Assembly: GCF_001905735.1 (NCBI RefSeq)
Contig: NZ_LISW01000001.1
Location: forward strand, 1,396,801 to 1,460,800
Origin: Streptomyces sp. CB01249
Lineage (GTDB): Bacteria; Actinomycetota; Actinomycetes; Streptomycetales; Streptomycetaceae
Direction: 5' to 3'
DNA: 64,000 nucleotides
Shown here: one piece after another, positions 28,601 through 40,550 of the stretch
Position numbering within the stretch: the stretch's first letter is position 1
Layout of the letters: each line of letters begins with the position of its first letter
Made by a program: the position numbers and the translations under genes
Notes under the pieces: generated by a model
The model's input: the letters and a program-made list of their open reading frames with translations, nothing else
What the model was told of the DNA's origin: nothing
Databases searched by the model: none

Positions 28601-31600
28601 TGGCCCGGCCGGCGCGCGCATGTACCGCACCGGCGACCTGGTGCGCTGGGGAGCCCACGGCGAACTGGAATTCGCCGGCCGGGTCGACCACCAGGTCAAG
28701 GTGCGCGGCTTCCGCATCGAGCCCGGCGAGATCGAGGCCGAGCTCACCGCGCACCCGGGCGTCTCCCAGGTCGCGGTGCTCGCCCGGGAGGACCGGATCG
28801 TCGCCTACGTGGTCCCGTCGGCCCCGGCCGCGGCGACCCCGGCCGCGCTCGCCGCGTACCTGGGCGAGCGGGTGCCGGACTACCTGGTGCCGTCCGCGTT
28901 CGTGCTGCTCGACGCGTTGCCGCTGACGCCGAACGGGAAGCTGGACCGGGGCGCGCTGCCCGCGCCCGACGCCGTGTCCACGGGGGGCGGCCGGGCGCCG
29001 CGCACCCCGCAGGAGCAGATCCTGTGCGAGCTGTTCGCCGACGTCCTGGGCCTCGCCCGGGTCGGGGCCGACGACGACTTCTTCGCTCTCGGCGGGCACT
29101 CCCTGCTCGCCACCCGCCTCGTCTCGCGGGTCCGGGCGGCCCTTGGGATCGAACTGGAGCTGCGCGCCCTGTTCCGGACCCCGACCCCGGCCGGCCTGGC
29201 GGCAGGGCTGCGGGACGCCGGCGCCGCGCGCCGCGCACTCGTGCCCCGGCCCCGGCGCGAGATGCTGCCGCTGTCGTTCGCCCAGCGCCGCCTCTGGTTC
29301 CTCCAGCAGTTCGGGGCGCCGAGCGCCACCTATCACATGCCGCTGGCCCTGCGGCTCTCCGGAGACCTGGACCGGGACGCGCTCGGCGCCGCCCTGGCCG
29401 ACGTGATGACCCGGCACGAGACCCTGCGCACGGTGTTCCCGCACACGGGCGGCATCCCGCACCAGCGCGTACTGGACACCGCCGAAGCGGGCGTCCCGCT
29501 CACCGTGCGCCCGGCCGGTGAGTCCGAGGTGCCCGCACTGCTGAGGGACGCGGCCGTGCGCGGCTTCGACCTGACCACCGAAATCCCGCTGCGCGCCGAG
29601 CTGTTCACGGTCGCGCCGGACGAGCACGTGCTGCTCCTCGTCATGCACCACATCGTCGGCGACGGCTGGTCGATGGGCCCGCTCGCCCGCGACCTGGCCA
29701 CCGCCTACACCACCCGGCGGGGCGGCGGGGCACCCGAGTGGCCGCCGCTGCCGGTGACGTACGCCGACTACACCCTGTGGCAGCACGAGATCCTCGGCGA
29801 CGAGAACGACGCCGACAGCCTCTTCTCGCGCCAAGTCGCCTACTGGCAGCGGACACTGGAGGGCCTGCCGGAACAGCTGCAACTCCCCGCCGACCGGCCG
29901 CGCCCGGCCGTCATGTCGTACGCCGGTGATCTGCTGGAACTCCGCATCGGCGCCGAACTGCACGCCAAGCTGGCGGAGTTGGCGCGCCGGTCCGGAGCGA
30001 CCCTCTTCATGGTGTTGCAGGCGGGTCTGGCGGCGTTGTACACGCGGTTGGGTGCGGGGACGGATATCGCGATCGGGAGTCCGATCGCGGGGCGTACGGA
30101 TGAGGCGCTGGACGATCTCGTCGGGTTCTTCGTGAACACGTTGGTGTTGCGGACGGACACGAGTGGTGATCCGAGCTTCGGTGAGCTGCTGGGCCGGGTG
30201 CGGGAGACCGCGCTGTCGGCGTATGCCCATCAGGATGTGCCGTTCGAGCATCTGGTGGAGGCGCTGAACCCGTCCCGGTCCCTGTCCCACCACCCCCTCT
30301 TCCAGACCGGTCTGGTCGTGCAGAACGCGCCGGGCAACACCTTCGACCTGCCGGGCCTTCAGGTCTCCGCACTGCCCGTGCTCACCGGCACCGCGCGGCT
30401 CGACCTGACCTTCGGGTTCGCGGAGGAGTACGGCCCCGACGGCGAGCCGGCCGGCCTCAGCGGTGCCGTCGAGTACAGCACCGACCTGTTCGACCGCGCG
30501 ACGGTCGAGGCGCTGGCCGCCAGGTGGACCAGGCTGCTGGCCGAGGCCGTGGAAGCGCCGGAGTGCCCGATCGGCGCCATCGATCTGCTGTCCGCCGAGG
30601 AGCGCGTCGAGCTGATGCCCGCCGTGGCGGACGAGGTGGCCGGAGCGAGCCTGCCGGAGCTGTTCGCGGCGCGGGTGACGGCGACGCCGGACGCGGTCGC
30701 GCTCGTCTGCGGTGGCGAGAGGCTGACGTATCGTCAACTCCGTTGCCGTGCGAACCGGTTCGCTCATGCGTTGATCGCGCGTGGGCTGGGTCCGGAGCGG
30801 GTGGTGGCGGTGGCTCTGCCGAGGTCGGTGGAGTCGGTGGTTGCCGTGCTGGGTGTGTTGAAGGCGGGTGCGGCGTATCTGCCGGTGGACTCGGCGTACC
30901 CCGAGGCCCGGATCGCGTACATGCTCGATGACGCCGGTCCGGCGTTGGTGGTCGATGACCCGGCGATGGTGTCGGAGGGCGACTGGCCGGAGACGGACCC
31001 GCAGGTCGCGCTCGACGTGCGGCACCCGGCGTACGTCATCTACACCTCCGGCTCGACCGGCCGCCCCAAGGGCGTTGTCGTGAGCCATGCCGGTGTGTCG
31101 CGCCTGGCGGCGGTGCAGGCCGACCGGCTCGGCGTGGCGGCGGGGAGCCGAGTGCTTCAGTTCGCCTCGCCCAGCTTCGACGCGTCCTTCTGGGACCTGT
31201 GCAGTGCGCTGCTGACGGGCGCCGCGCTCGTCCTCGCCCCCGCAGACACCCCACTGGACGCCCTGACGGACCCCGGGCTCGCCGTCACCCATGTGACGCT
31301 GCCGCCCTCCGCCCTCGCGGCCCTGGGCGACGCCGAACTCACGGCCTCCACCCTGGTGGTGGCGGGGGAGGCGTGCTCGCCGGAGCTGGTCGAGCGGTGG
31401 GCGCCCGGACGCCGGATGATCAACGCGTACGGTCCGACCGAGACCACCGTCTGCGCGACCATGAGCGACCCGCTGGCCCCCGGGACCGGTGTGCCGCCGA
31501 TCGGCCGCCCGGTCGCAGGCTTCCGCATTTACGTACTGGACGAGCGGCTGCGCGCCGTCCCGCCGGGCGTGACCGGTGAGTTGTACGTTGCCGGGCCCGG

Positions 31601-34600
31601 CCTGGCGCGCGGCTACCTGGGCCGCCCGGGCCTGACGGCGGGACGCTTCACGGCCTGCCCGTTCGGTCCGGCGGGCGCGCGGATGTACCGCACCGGAGAC
31701 CTGGTCCGGCGCCGCGCCGACGGCGAGCTGGAGTACGTCGGCCGCGCCGACCAGCAGGTGAAGGTGCGCGGCTTCCGCATCGAGCCGGGCGAGGTCGAGG
31801 CCGCGCTCGCCGCGCACCCCGGTGTCGCCCAGGCCGCCGTCGTGGCCCGGGAGGACCGGCTCGTCGGCTACGTGGTGCCGCGTCCCGCTGCGGCCGTACG
31901 CCCCGCGGAGCTGGCCGCCCACCTGCGTGAACGGCTGCCGGACTACCTGGTGCCGTCCGCGTTCGTGCTGCTCGACGGGCTCCCGCTGACGCCGAACGGG
32001 AAGCTGGACCGGGGCGCGCTGCCCGCGCCCGAGGCCGCCTCCACCGAGGGCGGCCGGGCGCCGCGTACCCCGCAGGAGCAGATCCTCGCCGAACTGTTCG
32101 CCGAGGTCCTCGACGTCCCACGGGTCTCCGTGGACGACGACTTCTTCGACCTGGGCGGGCACTCCCTGCTCGCCACCAGGCTGGTCGCCCGGGTGCGCAC
32201 GGTGCTCGGGGCGGAGCTCGGGCTGCGCGCCCTCTTCCGGACGCCCACCGTGGCCGGTCTGGCCGGGGCCCTCGCGGCGGCCGGCGGAGTGCGCCCGGCG
32301 CTCACCGCGTACGAGCGGCCCGACGCGGTGCCGCTGTCCTTCGCCCAGCGCCGCCTGTGGTTCCTGCACCGCATGGACGCCACCGCCGCCACGTACCACA
32401 TCCCGCTGGCGCTGCAGCTGACCGGAACGCTCGACCGGGACGCGCTGGACCAGGCGCTGGCCGATGTGGTGGCCCGGCACGAGAGTCTGCGGACGGTGTT
32501 CCAGGAGGTCGACGGCGTACCCTGCCAGCGCCTGCTGGAACCGGCCGCCGTCCGGCTCCGGGCGCGCCCGGCCGACGTCCCGGCGGACGAGCTGCCGCAC
32601 CTGCTCGCCGAGTCCGCCCGGCAGCCCTTCGACCTGTCGGCCGAACCGCCGCTGCGGGCCAATCTGTTCGCGGTCGCGCCCGACGAGCACGTGCTGCTCC
32701 TCGTCATGCACCACATCGCCGCCGACGGCTGGTCCACCGGGCCGCTGGCCCGCGACCTCGCCGAGGCGTACGCGGCACGCTGCGAAGGCCGGACGGCGGA
32801 GCGGCCGGAACTGCCGGTCCAGTACGCCGACTACACCCTCTGGCAGCGCGACCTGCTCGGCGACGCGGCCGACCCGGAGAGCCGCTTCGCCGAACAACTC
32901 GACTACTGGAAGCGGCAACTGGCCGATCTGCCGGAACTGCTCCCGCTGCCCACCGACCGACCCCGCCCGGCCGTCGCCGGCTGGCAGGGTGACCACATCG
33001 GCCTGGAACTCGACGCCGAACTGCACCAAGCCCTGGCCCAGTTGGCCCGGCAGACCGGGACCAGCCTGTTCATGGTGTTGCAGGCGGGTCTGGCGGCGTT
33101 GTACACGCGGTTGGGTGCGGGGACGGATATCGCGATCGGGAGTCCGATCGCGGGGCGTACGGATGAGGCGCTGGACGATCTGGTCGGGTTCTTCGTGAAC
33201 ACGTTGGTGTTGCGGACGGACACGAGTGGCGATCCCGGTTTCGGTGAGCTGCTGGGGCGGGTGCGGGAGACCGCGCTGTCGGCCTACGCCCATCAGGATG
33301 TGCCGTTCGAGCATCTGGTGGAGGCGCTGAACCCGTCCCGGTCCCTGTCCCACCACCCCCTCTTCCAGACCATCCTGGCCGTGCAGAACGCCCCGACCGG
33401 CCGGTTCTCGCTGCCCGGCCTGGACGTCACCACCTACGCGGTCGCGACCGGCACCGCGAAGTTCGACCTCGGCGTCAGCATGGTCGAGCAGTTCGGCCCG
33501 GACGGCACCCCGGCCGGGATCGTCGGCGCCGTCGAGTACGCCACCGACCTCTTCGACCGCACGACGGTCGAGGCGCTGGTCCGCCGCTGGACGCTCCTGC
33601 TGAAGGCCGTCACCGCCGACCCGGAACAGCCGATCGGCGGAATCGATCTCCTCGACGCCGACGAATGGCACCGGCTGCTGGAACGGGACAACGCGACCGC
33701 CCGTGACGTCGGCGCGGTCCCGCTGCCCAGGGCCTTCGCGGCCCAGGTGGCGAAGACGCCGGACGCGGTCGCGCTCGTGTGTGGCGACGACAAACTGACG
33801 TATCGACAACTCGACATCCGTGCGAACCGGTTCGCTCATGCGTTGATCGCGCGTGGGGTGGGTCCGGAGCGGGTGGTGGCGGTGGCTCTGCCGAGGTCGG
33901 TGGAGTCGGTGGTCGCGGTGCTGGGTGTGCTGAAGGCCGGTGCGGCCTATCTGCCGGTCGACCCGGCCTACCCCGAGGCCCGGATCGCGTACATGCTCGA
34001 TGACGCCGGTCCGGCGTTGGTGGTCGATGACCCGGCGATGGTGTCGGAGGGCGGCTGGCCGGAGACGGACCCGCAGGTCGCGCTCGATGTGCGGCATCCG
34101 GCGTATGTCATCTACACCTCCGGCTCGACCGGCCGCCCCAAGGGTGTCATCGTCGGACACGGAGGCGTGGCGAGTCTGGTCGCCGGGCAGATTGAGCGCT
34201 TCGCGGTCGCACCCGACAGCCGGGTCCTTCAGTTCGCCTCGCCCAGTTTCGACGCCTCGGTGTCGGAGATCTGCACCGCCCTGCTCAGCGGCGCCGCCCT
34301 CGTGCTGCCCCCGGCCGCCGGGCCCGTCGCCGCACTCACCGACCCGGGCCTCGGCATCACCCATGTCACGGTGCCGCCGTCCGTCCTCGCCGCAGTGCCG
34401 GACGGGGCCGTGACCGCGTCGACGCTGGTCGTGGCAGGCGAGGCATGCCCGCCCGAGCTGGTGGCGCGGTGGGCGCCCGGACGCCGGATGATCAACGCGT
34501 ACGGCCCGACCGAGACCACGGTGTGCGCGACCATGAGCGACCCGCTGGCCCCCGGGACCGGTGTGCCGCCGATCGGCCGGCCCATCGCCAATGCCCGGGT

Positions 34601-37600
34601 GTACGTGCTGGACGGCCGGCTGCGGCCGGTGCCGCCCGGCGTCACCGGCGAGCTGTACGTGGCCGGCGCGGGCCTCGCCCGGGGATACCTCAACCGGCCC
34701 GGGCTGACGGCGGGCAGGTTCGTCGCCTGCCCGTACGCGCCCGGGGAGCGCATGTACCGCACCGGTGACCTGGTCCGGCGGCTGGGCGACGGACAGTTGG
34801 AGTACGTCGGCCGCGCCGACCAGCAGGTGAAGGTGCGCGGCTTCCGCGTCGAGCCCGGCGAGATCGAGGCCGCGCTCGCCGGGCACCCCGCCGTCGCGCA
34901 ATCCGCCGTCCTCGCCCAGGACGACCGGCTCGTCGGCTACGTCGTCCCGCAGCAGGACACGGCCCGGGACAGCGGCCTCGAAGCGGACCAGGTGGGGGAG
35001 TGGCAGGACATCTACGACGCCCTGCCCATCACCCCCGGCTCCGCGCCCTTCGGTGACAACTTCGTCGGCTGGAACAGCAGTTACGACGCGCAACCCATCC
35101 CCGAGGAGCAGATGCGGGAATGGCGGGACGCCACCGTGGCCCGCATCCTCGGCCTCGAACCCCGCCGGGTGCTCGAAGTCGGCGTCGGCACGGGCCTGTT
35201 GCTCTCCCAGGTCGCACCCCACTGCGCGTCCTACTGGGCGACCGACTTCTCCGCCACCGCCATCGACGCGCTGACCGCCCAGGTCGCCCGCGAGAAGCGG
35301 CTCACCGGGCGGGTGGTGCTCCAGACCCGTCCGGCGCACGACACCGACGGGCTGCCGGGCGGCGCGTTCGACACCATCGTCATCAACTCGGTGGTGCAGT
35401 ACTTCCCGTCCGCCGACTACCTCGCCGACGTCATCGCCAAGCTCATGGGGCTGCTCGCCCCCGGTGGCGCGCTGTTCATCGGAGACGTACGCAATCTGCG
35501 CCTGCTGCGCCCGTTCGCGACCGCCGTCCAGCTGCACCGCACGGCCGAGGACGCCGACCCCGCCGCCGTACGCCGTGCGGTGGAGCAGGCGGTCAGGGTG
35601 GAGAAGGAACTCCTGGTCGACCCGGACTTCTTCACCGCCCTGCGGGAGCACGGCGCGGACATCGGCGCGGTGGCCGTCGAGATCAAGCGCGGCCGCCACC
35701 ACAACGAGCTGAGCCGCTACCGCTACGACGTCACCCTGCACAAGGCACCGGTGGCCCCGGAGTGCGCGACCCCGGCCGCCGACCTGGTCTGGGGACGGGA
35801 CATCGCAGGGCCGGACGCCCTGCGCCACCTGCTCGCCGAGCCGCCGACCGGCGCACTGCGGATCACCGGAGTCCCCAACGGCCGCGTCGTCCGGGAATCC
35901 GCCCTCGCCCGGGCCCTGCACGAGGAGGACGGCGCTCTCGCGGAGCTGCTGGAACGCCTGCACGCCCCGGAGCAGGAGCACCGCCTCCCCGACCCGGAGG
36001 ACTTCCACGCCCTCGGCCGGGAGCACGGTCGCACGGTGTCCGTCACCTGGTCGGCCACCTCGGACGACGCCCTGGACGTGGTGTTCGGCGACCCGCGTAC
36101 GCCCCACGGCTCCCCGGTCGAGTACCGCCCGGCCGGGCCCGCCGGCCGGGCGCTGTCCTCGCTGACCAACCGCCCCACCGGCAGCCGGAGCACCGGCGCC
36201 CTCCTCGGCGAACTCCGCGACTGGCTGCGCGAACGGCTCCCCGACTACCTGGTCCCGTCGGCGTTCGTGGCGCTGGACGCCCTGCCGCTGACCGCCAGCG
36301 GGAAGCTGGACCGGCGCGCCCTGCCCGCGCCCGACCTCGGCCCCGCCGCGGGCGGACGGGCACCCCGCACCCCGCAGGAGCAGCTGCTGACGGAGCTGTA
36401 CGCCGAGGTGCTGGGACTCGCCCAGGTCGGCGTGGACGACAGCTTCTTCGACCTCGGCGGGCACTCGCTGCTCGCGACCCGACTGGCCTCCCGGGTCCGG
36501 GCGACCCTCGGCGCGGAGCTGGAGGTCCGCACCCTCTTCGAGACCCCGACCCCGGCCGGTCTGGCGGCCCGCCTCGACGGGTCCGGAGCGGCTCGCCCCG
36601 CGCTGACCGCCCGACCGCGCCCGGAGCGCGTGGAGCTGTCCTTCGCCCAGCGCCGCCTGTGGTTCCTGCACCGGATGGACGGGCCGAGCGCCACGTACAA
36701 CATGCCGCTCGCGCTCAGCCTCGACGGCAGCCTCGACCGGCACGCGCTGCACGCCGCGCTGGGGGACGTCATCGCCCGGCACGAGAGCCTGCGCACGGTG
36801 TTCCGCGAAACCGACGGCACCCCGCACCAGGTCGTACTGCCCCCGGCCGAGGCGCGCCCCGCGCTGCGCGTGGTGGACCTGGACGAGAGCGCGTTGCCCG
36901 GACGCCTGGCAGAGGCGGCCCAGCGCGGCTTCGACCTGGCGGCGGAGCCCCCGGTCCGGGCCGAGCTGTTCGCGCTCGCCCCCGACCGGCACGTGCTGCT
37001 CGTCGTGGTGCACCACATCGCCGCCGACGGCTGGTCCATGGGCCCGCTCTCCGCCGACCTCGCGACCGCGTACGGCGCCCGGTGCCGCGCCGAGGAACCG
37101 GCCTGGTCCCCGCTGCCCGTGCAGTACGCCGACTACACCCGCTGGCAGCGCGACCTGCTCGGCGACGCGGGCGACCCGGACAGCCTGTTCGCCCGGCAGC
37201 TCGCCTACTGGCGGGACGAGCTCGCGGGCATCCCGCAGCAGCTCCAGCTCCCCTCCGACCGGCCCCGGCCGCCCGTCGCCTCGCAGCGCGGGGACCGGGT
37301 CGTCGTCCGGCTCGACCCCGAGCTGCACCAGGCCCTGCGCGACCTCGCCACCGAACGCGGCGCCAGCATGTTCATGGTGCTCCAGGCCGGACTCGCCGCC
37401 CTGCTCACCCGGCTCGGCGCCGGTACGGACATCCCCATCGGCAGCCCGATCGCCGGCCGCACCGATCAGGCGCTGGACGAACTCGTCGGCTTCTTCGTCA
37501 ACACGCTCGTCCTGCGCACCGACACCGGCGGCGACCCCGGATTCGCCGAACTCCTCGGCCGCGTCCGGCAGAAGGCCCTCACCGCCTACGACCACCAGGA

Positions 37601-40547
37601 CGTGCCGTTCGAATACCTGGTGGAGGTGGCCAACCCGGTGCGGTCCCTGGCCCACCACCCGCTCTTCCAGGTCATGCTGGCCCTCCAGAACGCCCCGCTG
37701 GGCGACTTCGCACTGCCCGGCCTGGAAACGGGCCACCTGGAGGCACCGACCGGGACCTCCCGCGTCGACCTCACCTTCAGCCTCGCCGAGCAGTTCCGCC
37801 CGGACGGCGGCGCCGACGGACTCGTCGGCGCGGTGGAGTACGCCACCGACCTGTTCGACGCCGCCACCGTGGAGCTGCTGTTCGAGCGCTGGGCCCGGCT
37901 GCTGTGGGCGGCCGTCGCCGAACCGGACCGGCCGGTCAGCCGGATCGACCTCATGTCCGCCGACGAACGCCACCGGCTGCTCCACGCGTTCAACGACACC
38001 GCTGCGGAACTGCCCCCGGACGCGCTGCCCGCGCTGTTCGCCCGCCAGGTGCGCGCCACCCCGGACGCCGTCGCCGTCGTGGCGGACGGCACCGAGCTGA
38101 CGTACGCGGAACTCGACCGGCGCGCCGATACCCTGGCCCGGGCCCTGATCCGCCAGGGCGTCCGGCCCGAGACACCGGTCGCGGTCATGCTGGACCGCTC
38201 GGCCGAGCTGGTCGTGGCGCTCCTGGCCGTCATCAAGGCGGGCGGCGCCTACGTCCCGCTCGACCCGCGCTTCCCGGCCTCCCGCATCGACCTGATCCTG
38301 CGGGAGAGCGGCGCCGCCCTCGTCCTCACCCGGGAGGTCCTGGCCGCGCTGGAGGGATCCGGGCGCCATGAACCGGACGCCATCGAAGTCCCGTGCGAAC
38401 CAGGGCAGTTGGCGTACATCATGTACACCTCCGGCTCGACCGGGCGGCCGAAGGGTGTGGCCGTCACCCACCGGGACGTGGTGGGCCTCGCGCTCAGCCC
38501 GGAGTGGCGCGGCGGCGGACACGAACGGGTGCTGATGCACTCCCCGACCGCTTTCGACCTCTCCACGTACGAACTCTGGGTGCCGCTGCTCAGCGGCGGC
38601 CGGATCGTCGTCGCACCGCCCGGACAGCTCGACCTCGACCTGCTCCAGCACACCGTTGCCACGCACGGCGTGACCGGACTCTGGCTGACCGCCGGTCTTT
38701 TCCGGCTCGTCGCCGAGGAACGCCCCCGGCTCCTCGCCGGAGTGCGCGAGGTGTGGACCGGCGGCGACGTGGTCTCCCCGGCCGCCGTCGCCCGGGTGCT
38801 CGCCGCCTGCCCCGGCATCGAGGTCGTCAACGGCTACGGACCCACCGAGGCCACCACCCTCGCCACCCGCCACCAGGTGCGCGGCCTCCCCGAGAACGCG
38901 GCGACCGTGCCGATCGGCGGACCCATGGCCAACATGCGCGCCTACGTGCTGGACGACCGCCTCCGCCCGCTGCCCGCCGGCCTCGTCGGCGAGCTCTACC
39001 TCGCCGGTACGGGGGTGGCGCGCGGCTACCTCGGACGGCCCGGCCTCACCGCGGAACGCTTCACCGCCGACCCGTACGGGCCCGCCGGGAGCCGCATGTA
39101 CCGCACCGGCGACCTCGCGGCGTGGCGCCCCGACGGCACGCTGGACTTCGCCGGGCGCGTCGACCACCAGGTCAAGCTGCGCGGCCAGCGCATCGAGCCC
39201 GGCGAGGTCGAAGCCGTCCTCGCGGGCTGCCCCGGCGTCGCCCAGGCGGCCGTCGTCGCCCGCGAGGACCGGCCCGGGGACAAGCGCCTCGTCGCCTACC
39301 TCGTGCCCGCGCCCGACGCCGTGCCGGAGACCGCCGAGCTGTCCGGCCGGCTGCGCCGCGAGCTGCCCGACTTCATGGTCCCGGCCGCCTACGTCACCGT
39401 GGACGCGCTGCCGCTGACCGCCAACGGCAAGCTGGACCGGGCCGCCCTGCCCGCCCCGGACTACGGCGTGTCGGGGGTGGGGCGCGGGCCCCGGACCCCG
39501 CAGGAGCAGCTGCTGTGCGGGCTCTTCGCCGAAGTGCTGGGACGCGAGCAGGTGGGCATCGACGACGGCTTCTTCGACCTCGGCGGACACTCGCTGCTGG
39601 CCGCCCGGCTCGCCGCACGCGTCCGCGAGACCCTGGGCCTCGACCTGGGACTGCGGATGCTGTTCGAGGCGCCGACCGTCGCCGGGCTCACGGAACGCCT
39701 CGCCATGAACAACCCGGACGACGCGCTGGACGTACTCCTCCCACTGCGTTCCACCGGGACGGAGACCCCGCTGTTCTGCGTCCACCCCGGCGGCGGCATC
39801 AGCTGGTCGTACAGCGGCCTGCTCAACCACATCGGCCCGCAGCACCCGGTCTACGCCCTCCAGGCACGCGGCCTCGGACGCCCCGAGCCGCTGCCGGAGT
39901 CGTACGAGGAGATGGCGGCCGACTACGCCGACCACATCCAGAAGATCCAGCCGCAGGGACCGTACCTGCTGCTCGGCTGGTCCGCGGGCGGACTGATCGC
40001 CCACGCACTCGCCTGCGAGCTGCGGGCGCGCGGCGAACGGACCGCCCTCCTGGCCGTCCTCGACGCCTACCCGGTGAAGGACGTCCGGTTCGAGGACGAA
40101 CCCGTGCCCACCGTGCGGGATGTGCTCGTCGGCGTGCTCGACGTCGACCCGGCCGAACTCGGCGACCGCGACATCACCTACGCGGAGGTCGCCGAGGTGC
40201 TGAACCGGCGCGGCAGCGCCCTCGCCGGGCTCAACGAACGGCAGGTCGAGGTCATCGTTGACATCATGATCAACAACGCGAAGCTGGCGGTGGACTTCGT
40301 CCCCGCCAGCCACGACGGCGACCTGCTGCTGTTCAACTCCACGATCGACCGGGCCCAGGACGACGCCGGACCGGACGTCTGGCGCCCGTACCTCACGGGC
40401 CGGATCGAATCCCACGAGATCACCACCCGGCACGACCAGATGACCCGGGCCGGTTCGCTGGCCCAGATCGGACCGGTCCTGGCCGCCAGGATCGCCGAGG
40501 TCACCGGTGACGCCGGTGACATCAATCTCACCCCTCAGGAGGACTGA
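16635..40547 (+). CDS. Seven-module nonribosomal peptide synthetase with N-methyltransferase and thioesterase
   Basis: One cytoplasmic multienzyme of 7970 residues: C-A-T, five further C-A-T modules (the sixth with an N-methyltransferase inserted in its A domain), a seventh C-A-T and a thioesterase. Carrier serines that receive phosphopantetheine are S1005, S2058, S3116, S4156, S5177, S6611 and S7653. Condensation histidine pairs start at H140, H1187, H2240, H3298, H4338, H5359 and H6793. No epimerase domain is present. ATG 16635 has GGAGGT six bases upstream. By-eye pocket codes predict X-Thr-X-Pro-Phe-NMeTyr-(Val-like). The first C domain is EntF-like, implying an acylated N-terminus. The mbtH gene follows after three bases. 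All catalytic motifs look intact, so the enzyme should be active. Module entries follow. Confidence 0.97.
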   Translation: MSRRDGDVLPLTAAQREIWLAEQSSPTPIPGYRVGEFLEIHGPVDPELFETALRRVVDEVDALHVTFTDEGEGPRQTLRAAWDWAPVHLDLEAEPDPRAAARAWMEHDLARPLDLSRDPLFGHALIRLSPTEHLWYLNYHHLVLDAISASMVRQRVGEVYSALADGAAVPPTPFGTLRDLIDSDAAYRASDAFTADRAYWNERFTDLPAPTRLTDTSTADPHQVLRVAEERELRDAEALRAAAAKAGVRWSRVVIAATALYAHRLSGARDVVLALPVTARRGSGRDLMSVPGTMSNVVPLRLTVRPDMPWGELVAQVAREVEAAVAHERYRSEDLLRDLGTPGGIGTAFPLIVNIMAFNARPAFAGHPASVHHFVSGSTTDLAVWLFDYRDGNPPLLRLHGAPDAYGDDDLAAHQQRLLTLLDAVADLDPDEPVGGVDLLTADEHRESEALGTGPVVPGGTETLPELFREQARSAPDATALVCGDVSLSYAELDARTNRLARALVARGAGPERLVAVALPRSADLVVAILAVLKSGAAYVPVDPEYPAARIAYLLDDARPVLTVTDTRTGQRLPGDTGDRLVLDDPETAAEVACRPATDPMVEVEAGSPAYVIYTSGSTGRPKGVVATHGSLADLLTDHQHRLFAPLLKDRQRLRVALTTSVSFDASWNQLMAPFAGHELHVLDYATWTDPEACVAYAADRGLDYVEATPSYLQDLVSHGLLSDERHSPTLVGAGGEAVPQHLWERLRAADGTRCVNLYGPSECTVNSVTAVVASSPRPVIGRPVSNARLYVLDGALRPVPGGLAGELYIAGTGLARGYLNRPGLTAGRFVADPYGPEGTRMYRTGDRVRRNAEGDLEFLGRTDDQVKVRGFRIEPGEIEAVLADHEDIARTAVTVRTDDEPRLVAYVVPAAGRDIQPDALRTRLRDRLPAYMVPSAVVVLDALPLTPNGKLDRSALPAPGHRPTAPGRAPRSAVEHLLVGLFAEVLGAPEVGLDESFFDLGGHSLLGTRLIARARSVLGVEMRLSDLFDAPTVARLAARVDAAGQARPALVRRERPETVPLSFAQRRLWFLHRMEGPSATYNIPLALRLTGNLDERALETALADVVERHESLRTVFPAVAGVPCQRVLDADAARPRLRVTETAERELPDLLAEAARQGFELSGEPPLRAELFRLTEEEHVLLLVVHHIAGDGWSTGPLAQDLATAYAARSEDAKPQWSPLPVQYADYALWQRELLGNGGDPDSLLGGQLAHWRERLAGLPDQIELPFDRPRPEAMSYRGAQLPVRVDAELHEGLRALARDGGASLFMVLQAGLAALLGKLGAGTDVPIGTPVAGRTDEALDDLVGFFVNTLVLRTDLSGDPTFTELLTRVRSEALAAYAHQDVPFEHLVEALNPARTLAHHPLFQTMLTLQNAPSGTFDLPRLRVTSDLVPTGTAKCDLTFVLAEQPGGGGLSGVVEYSTDLFDAATVTSVVERWLRLLRAVAADPGRRIGQVDVLSDDELRALLPAGEAVEPPQHSLPVLFERQVRADPDALAVTDGATTLTYGGLNARANRLAHALIERGVGPEQLVALALPRSADLVVAVLAVLKAGAAYVPVDPEYPAARISYLLQDTRPSLILTTSQVDLEGADRLLLDTADLDGLPDTDPGVAVDPAHAAYVIHTSGSTGNPKGVVIPHRNVVRLFDTTRERFAFGADDVWTLFHSYAFDFSVWELWGPLLHGGRLVVVDHETSRSPGRFLDLLARERVTVLNQTPSAFHQLMQADAEDPDTGGRLALRTVVFGGEALEHARLASWYERHPEDAPRLVNMYGITETTVHVTHAELGRTATTPGDIGTALPDLRAYVLDAGLRPVAPGVPGELYVAGPGLARGYLNRPGLTAGRFVADPYGPAGSRMYRSGDVVRRAADGTLRYVGRADQQVKVRGFRIELGEIEAALATHPDIAQVAVLARQDRADDTRLAAYLVPAAGTAPQPAALRAYLRERLPEHMVPSAFVTLDALPLTVNGKLDHRALPAPGPAPATASRAPRTAREQILCELFAEVLGAPAAGVDDGFFDLGGHSLLATRLAARIRATLGVEMPLRTLFEAPTPAALAAALGAAGPAQTALARRERPATIPLSFAQRRLWFLHQLEGAGANYHISLAWRLSGDLDRRALEAAVADVVERHESLRTVFPAVDGVPHQRVLDMDEVRPGLPVHETTEAGLPALMAAARDRRFDLATDLPLRAELFAVAPDDHVLHLVLHHIAGDGWSLSPLAQGLTEAYAARVRGEAPQWAPLPVQYADYTLWQHELLGDSADRDSLLAAQADYWTRQLTGLPELIELPADRPRPAVASHRGGSVRAGLDPELHRGLSELARAHGTSLFMVLQAGLAALLTKLGAGDDIPVGSPVAGRTDQAQDELVGYFVNTLVFRTDTSGDPTFAELLDRVRDTSLAGYAHQDVPFEYLVEVLNPSRSLAHHPLFQVMLVLQNAPRADFAPPGLRVEDVASASGTAKLDLIFTMAERHTEDGTPDGLHGTVEYAVDLYDPATVETMLARWERLLRIAVADPGQRLSGLDLLTAREHDALTALGTGPVVPGGTETLPELFREQVRKVPDLTALVCGEVSLSYAELDARANRLAHELRARGAGPERLVAVALPRSADLVVAILAVLKSGAAYVPVDPEYPAARIAYLLDDARPVLTVTDTRTGQNLPGDTGGRLVLDDPETSARIDRCPATDPVVPIDPAQPVYVIYTSGSTGRPKGAVVTHTGLVNLYAHQGSLVSPAGERLRVGLTTSVSFDASLDQLFAVFAGHELHVLDDATWTDPRAFLDYAARCGLDYVEATPSYLAVLVEQGLLDGSGPRPSLVAAGGEPVPQQLWERMRAAEGTVCLNLYGPSECTVNSATAEVTSSPRPIIGGPVGNARLHVLDGALRPVPSGVTGELYIAGTGLARGYLNRPGLTAGRFVADPYGPGGTRMYRTGDLVRWNTEGSLEFLGRTDDQVKVRGFRIEPGEIEAVLAERQDIARTAVVVRQGGTQGPRLVAYVQPTAGTAPQTEELRAHLRERLPEYMVPSAFVLLDALPLTPNGKLDRRALPEPDAATTGGRAPRTPEEHVLAGLFAEVLGVPRVGADDDFFALGGHSLLATRLVARVRTTLGVELALPALFRTPTVAGLAAGLSTAGRARPALVRAERPERVPLSSAQRRLWFLRQLEGAASVYNMPLAWRLTGPLDPAALEAALGDLVDRHETLRTVFPAQDGVPYQHVVATGEAHPDLVVTPADERNLTELLTAAAARGFDLAAEPPLRAEVFEVAEDEHVLLLVMHHIAGDGWSLGPLAADLATAYAARLRGEAPEWLPLPVQYADYTLWQHTLLGDPSDADSLLARQTDYWTRTLAGLPEQIRLPADRPRPAAPSSSGGRLAIELDAELHAGLVRLGREHGASVYMVLQAALASLLDKLGAGQDIPVGSLIAGRTDQALDDLIGFFVNTLVLRTDTSGDPTFAELLGRVRENALGAYAHQDLPFEQVVEALNPSRSLTRQPLFQVLLALQNVPRTDFALGGLATEPVLVGTPTTMFDLGFHLLERGGPGASEGIVGRVEYSTDLFDPATVETLVARWLRLLAAVVAAPGLPLSRIDVLTADERHELLTTRNDTARPAADTTLPALFEERVRATPDAPAVVFEDTVLSYAELNRRANLLAHALIARGVGPEQVVALRLPRSAELVVAILAVLKTGAAYLPVDPDYPAARIAYMVEDARPAVVLDDLASVTPSGTLPEHDPGVRADPRHPAYVIYTSGSTGRPKAVVMPAAALLNLLAWHHRAVGGEPGTRTAQFTAIGFDVSVQEMLSALLYGKTLVVPTEEQRRSAELFAHWLDRHRVEELFAPNLVVEALAEAAEEAGLDLPHLRLVAQAGEAMRLGGAVRRFAARPGRVLHNHYGPAETHVITAYALPADPADCPQPVPIGRPVDNCRVYVLDEALRPVAPGVLGELYLAGTGLARGYLGRPGLTAGRFVADPHGPAGARMYRTGDLVRWGAHGELEFAGRVDHQVKVRGFRIEPGEIEAELTAHPGVSQVAVLAREDRIVAYVVPSAPAAATPAALAAYLGERVPDYLVPSAFVLLDALPLTPNGKLDRGALPAPDAVSTGGGRAPRTPQEQILCELFADVLGLARVGADDDFFALGGHSLLATRLVSRVRAALGIELELRALFRTPTPAGLAAGLRDAGAARRALVPRPRREMLPLSFAQRRLWFLQQFGAPSATYHMPLALRLSGDLDRDALGAALADVMTRHETLRTVFPHTGGIPHQRVLDTAEAGVPLTVRPAGESEVPALLRDAAVRGFDLTTEIPLRAELFTVAPDEHVLLLVMHHIVGDGWSMGPLARDLATAYTTRRGGGAPEWPPLPVTYADYTLWQHEILGDENDADSLFSRQVAYWQRTLEGLPEQLQLPADRPRPAVMSYAGDLLELRIGAELHAKLAELARRSGATLFMVLQAGLAALYTRLGAGTDIAIGSPIAGRTDEALDDLVGFFVNTLVLRTDTSGDPSFGELLGRVRETALSAYAHQDVPFEHLVEALNPSRSLSHHPLFQTGLVVQNAPGNTFDLPGLQVSALPVLTGTARLDLTFGFAEEYGPDGEPAGLSGAVEYSTDLFDRATVEALAARWTRLLAEAVEAPECPIGAIDLLSAEERVELMPAVADEVAGASLPELFAARVTATPDAVALVCGGERLTYRQLRCRANRFAHALIARGLGPERVVAVALPRSVESVVAVLGVLKAGAAYLPVDSAYPEARIAYMLDDAGPALVVDDPAMVSEGDWPETDPQVALDVRHPAYVIYTSGSTGRPKGVVVSHAGVSRLAAVQADRLGVAAGSRVLQFASPSFDASFWDLCSALLTGAALVLAPADTPLDALTDPGLAVTHVTLPPSALAALGDAELTASTLVVAGEACSPELVERWAPGRRMINAYGPTETTVCATMSDPLAPGTGVPPIGRPVAGFRIYVLDERLRAVPPGVTGELYVAGPGLARGYLGRPGLTAGRFTACPFGPAGARMYRTGDLVRRRADGELEYVGRADQQVKVRGFRIEPGEVEAALAAHPGVAQAAVVAREDRLVGYVVPRPAAAVRPAELAAHLRERLPDYLVPSAFVLLDGLPLTPNGKLDRGALPAPEAASTEGGRAPRTPQEQILAELFAEVLDVPRVSVDDDFFDLGGHSLLATRLVARVRTVLGAELGLRALFRTPTVAGLAGALAAAGGVRPALTAYERPDAVPLSFAQRRLWFLHRMDATAATYHIPLALQLTGTLDRDALDQALADVVARHESLRTVFQEVDGVPCQRLLEPAAVRLRARPADVPADELPHLLAESARQPFDLSAEPPLRANLFAVAPDEHVLLLVMHHIAADGWSTGPLARDLAEAYAARCEGRTAERPELPVQYADYTLWQRDLLGDAADPESRFAEQLDYWKRQLADLPELLPLPTDRPRPAVAGWQGDHIGLELDAELHQALAQLARQTGTSLFMVLQAGLAALYTRLGAGTDIAIGSPIAGRTDEALDDLVGFFVNTLVLRTDTSGDPGFGELLGRVRETALSAYAHQDVPFEHLVEALNPSRSLSHHPLFQTILAVQNAPTGRFSLPGLDVTTYAVATGTAKFDLGVSMVEQFGPDGTPAGIVGAVEYATDLFDRTTVEALVRRWTLLLKAVTADPEQPIGGIDLLDADEWHRLLERDNATARDVGAVPLPRAFAAQVAKTPDAVALVCGDDKLTYRQLDIRANRFAHALIARGVGPERVVAVALPRSVESVVAVLGVLKAGAAYLPVDPAYPEARIAYMLDDAGPALVVDDPAMVSEGGWPETDPQVALDVRHPAYVIYTSGSTGRPKGVIVGHGGVASLVAGQIERFAVAPDSRVLQFASPSFDASVSEICTALLSGAALVLPPAAGPVAALTDPGLGITHVTVPPSVLAAVPDGAVTASTLVVAGEACPPELVARWAPGRRMINAYGPTETTVCATMSDPLAPGTGVPPIGRPIANARVYVLDGRLRPVPPGVTGELYVAGAGLARGYLNRPGLTAGRFVACPYAPGERMYRTGDLVRRLGDGQLEYVGRADQQVKVRGFRVEPGEIEAALAGHPAVAQSAVLAQDDRLVGYVVPQQDTARDSGLEADQVGEWQDIYDALPITPGSAPFGDNFVGWNSSYDAQPIPEEQMREWRDATVARILGLEPRRVLEVGVGTGLLLSQVAPHCASYWATDFSATAIDALTAQVAREKRLTGRVVLQTRPAHDTDGLPGGAFDTIVINSVVQYFPSADYLADVIAKLMGLLAPGGALFIGDVRNLRLLRPFATAVQLHRTAEDADPAAVRRAVEQAVRVEKELLVDPDFFTALREHGADIGAVAVEIKRGRHHNELSRYRYDVTLHKAPVAPECATPAADLVWGRDIAGPDALRHLLAEPPTGALRITGVPNGRVVRESALARALHEEDGALAELLERLHAPEQEHRLPDPEDFHALGREHGRTVSVTWSATSDDALDVVFGDPRTPHGSPVEYRPAGPAGRALSSLTNRPTGSRSTGALLGELRDWLRERLPDYLVPSAFVALDALPLTASGKLDRRALPAPDLGPAAGGRAPRTPQEQLLTELYAEVLGLAQVGVDDSFFDLGGHSLLATRLASRVRATLGAELEVRTLFETPTPAGLAARLDGSGAARPALTARPRPERVELSFAQRRLWFLHRMDGPSATYNMPLALSLDGSLDRHALHAALGDVIARHESLRTVFRETDGTPHQVVLPPAEARPALRVVDLDESALPGRLAEAAQRGFDLAAEPPVRAELFALAPDRHVLLVVVHHIAADGWSMGPLSADLATAYGARCRAEEPAWSPLPVQYADYTRWQRDLLGDAGDPDSLFARQLAYWRDELAGIPQQLQLPSDRPRPPVASQRGDRVVVRLDPELHQALRDLATERGASMFMVLQAGLAALLTRLGAGTDIPIGSPIAGRTDQALDELVGFFVNTLVLRTDTGGDPGFAELLGRVRQKALTAYDHQDVPFEYLVEVANPVRSLAHHPLFQVMLALQNAPLGDFALPGLETGHLEAPTGTSRVDLTFSLAEQFRPDGGADGLVGAVEYATDLFDAATVELLFERWARLLWAAVAEPDRPVSRIDLMSADERHRLLHAFNDTAAELPPDALPALFARQVRATPDAVAVVADGTELTYAELDRRADTLARALIRQGVRPETPVAVMLDRSAELVVALLAVIKAGGAYVPLDPRFPASRIDLILRESGAALVLTREVLAALEGSGRHEPDAIEVPCEPGQLAYIMYTSGSTGRPKGVAVTHRDVVGLALSPEWRGGGHERVLMHSPTAFDLSTYELWVPLLSGGRIVVAPPGQLDLDLLQHTVATHGVTGLWLTAGLFRLVAEERPRLLAGVREVWTGGDVVSPAAVARVLAACPGIEVVNGYGPTEATTLATRHQVRGLPENAATVPIGGPMANMRAYVLDDRLRPLPAGLVGELYLAGTGVARGYLGRPGLTAERFTADPYGPAGSRMYRTGDLAAWRPDGTLDFAGRVDHQVKLRGQRIEPGEVEAVLAGCPGVAQAAVVAREDRPGDKRLVAYLVPAPDAVPETAELSGRLRRELPDFMVPAAYVTVDALPLTANGKLDRAALPAPDYGVSGVGRGPRTPQEQLLCGLFAEVLGREQVGIDDGFFDLGGHSLLAARLAARVRETLGLDLGLRMLFEAPTVAGLTERLAMNNPDDALDVLLPLRSTGTETPLFCVHPGGGISWSYSGLLNHIGPQHPVYALQARGLGRPEPLPESYEEMAADYADHIQKIQPQGPYLLLGWSAGGLIAHALACELRARGERTALLAVLDAYPVKDVRFEDEPVPTVRDVLVGVLDVDPAELGDRDITYAEVAEVLNRRGSALAGLNERQVEVIVDIMINNAKLAVDFVPASHDGDLLLFNSTIDRAQDDAGPDVWRPYLTGRIESHEITTRHDQMTRAGSLAQIGPVLAARIAEVTGDAGDINLTPQED
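16662..19764 (+). other. NRPS module 1: starter-like C, A (unassigned), T
   Basis: C1 begins [13 protein letters not shown] and reads [12 protein letters not shown] at its active site, with alanine where HHxxxDG has glycine; the sequence is closest in style to the EntF first C domain. A1 starts near 18025. Pocket residues by alignment to GrsA: D, A, N, E, G, G, L, V, N, K. I cannot match this to a known code; N and E at the third and fourth positions suggest a polar or basic side chain. T1 serine is residue 1005. Confidence 0.85.
18075..18347 (+). repeat. Intragenic repeat: A1 block shared with A3
   Basis: 273 bases that align without gaps to 24417-24689. The central part (from CCGAGGTCGGCCGACCTGGT onward) is almost identical, far above the rest of the two modules, and uses T/G-ending codons unusual for this gene. 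Confidence 0.7.
19806..22914 (+). other. NRPS module 2: C, A (threonine), T
   Basis: C2 active site [10 protein letters not shown] (H1187). A2 pocket residues D, F, W, N, V, G, M, V, H, K differ from the classic threonine code DFWNIGMVHK at one conservative position, so threonine is confidently predicted. Its hydroxyl could later serve as the lactone nucleophile. T2 serine is residue 2058. Confidence 0.9.
22959..26094 (+). other. NRPS module 3: C, A (unassigned, like module 1), T
   Basis: C3 active site [10 protein letters not shown] (H2240). A3 pocket residues D, A, D, E, A, G, L, V, N, K differ from module 1 at two positions, so both probably load the same or related residues. The acidic pair D/E fits a basic amino acid such as Arg, enduracididine-like or diamino acids (inference). 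T3 serine is residue 3116. Confidence 0.85.
24417..24689 (+). repeat. Intragenic repeat: A3 block shared with A1
   Basis: Partner of 18075-18347, same length and register; see that entry. Confidence 0.7.
26139..29214 (+). other. NRPS module 4: C, A (proline-like), T
   Basis: C4 begins [13 protein letters not shown] with active site [10 protein letters not shown] (H3298). A4 pocket residues D, V, Q, F, A, A, H, V, I, K match the proline pattern DVQxxAHVxK; proline or a substituted proline is expected. The flank [12 protein letters not shown] is also seen in proline-type domains. T4 serine is residue 4156. Confidence 0.8.
30006..30308 (+). repeat. Intragenic repeat: C5 block shared with C6
   Basis: 303 bases aligning without gaps to 33069-33371 with about eight differences by eye (roughly 97 percent). 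The block is rich in G/T-ending codons (for example TTG, GTG, ATC-GGG-AGT), unlike the C-ending codons on either side. Confidence 0.8.
30747..31073 (+). repeat. Intragenic repeat: A5 block shared with A6
   Basis: 327 bases aligning without gaps to 33819-34145. A second shared stretch of 113 bases in the same register (offset 3072) covers 31395-31507 and 34467-34579, which includes part of the substrate pocket. Confidence 0.78.
33069..33371 (+). repeat. Intragenic repeat: C6 block shared with C5
   Basis: Partner of 30006-30308. Confidence 0.8.
33819..34145 (+). repeat. Intragenic repeat: A6 block shared with A5
   Basis: Partner of 30747-31073. Confidence 0.78.
36624..39710 (+). other. NRPS module 7: C, A (valine-like, tentative), T
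   Basis: C7 active site [10 protein letters not shown] (H6793). A7 pocket residues D, L, Y, W, W, G, G, T, L, K resemble the valine-type DAYWWGGTFK at eight positions; a branched aliphatic residue is the best guess. T7 serine is residue 7653. Confidence 0.75.
39735..40520 (+). other. NRPS type I thioesterase domain
   Basis: Alpha/beta-hydrolase of about 260 residues. The serine motif GWSAGG puts the nucleophile at S7783, an aspartate follows in VLDAYP and the histidine is likely in RHDQM. It would release the heptapeptide by hydrolysis or by cyclisation, perhaps onto the Thr2 hydroxyl or the N-terminus. Confidence 0.9.
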
Positions 40548-40550
40548 CCC

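Larger units (their letters stand above)
29259..32274 (+). other. NRPS module 5: C, A (phenylalanine-like), T
   Basis: C5 active site [10 protein letters not shown] (H4338). A5 pocket residues D, A, W, T, V, A, A, V, C, K match the phenylalanine-type code of GrsA (DAWTIAAICK) at eight of ten positions with two I-to-V changes. T5 serine is residue 5177. Long stretches of its DNA are nearly identical to module 6. Confidence 0.82.
32319..36590 (+). other. NRPS module 6: C, A (tyrosine-like) with inserted N-methyltransferase, T
   Basis: C6 active site [10 protein letters not shown] (H5359). A6 pocket residues D, A, S, T, V, A, A, V, C, K equal a known tyrosine code; only the W-to-S change separates it from module 5. 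A class I SAM methyltransferase (about residues 6116-6375; SAM loop [11 protein letters not shown] near 6179) is inserted after the A8 core, the standard place for N-methylation. The final A core is TASGKLDR, keeping the catalytic lysine. T6 serine is residue 6611. Confidence 0.85.
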
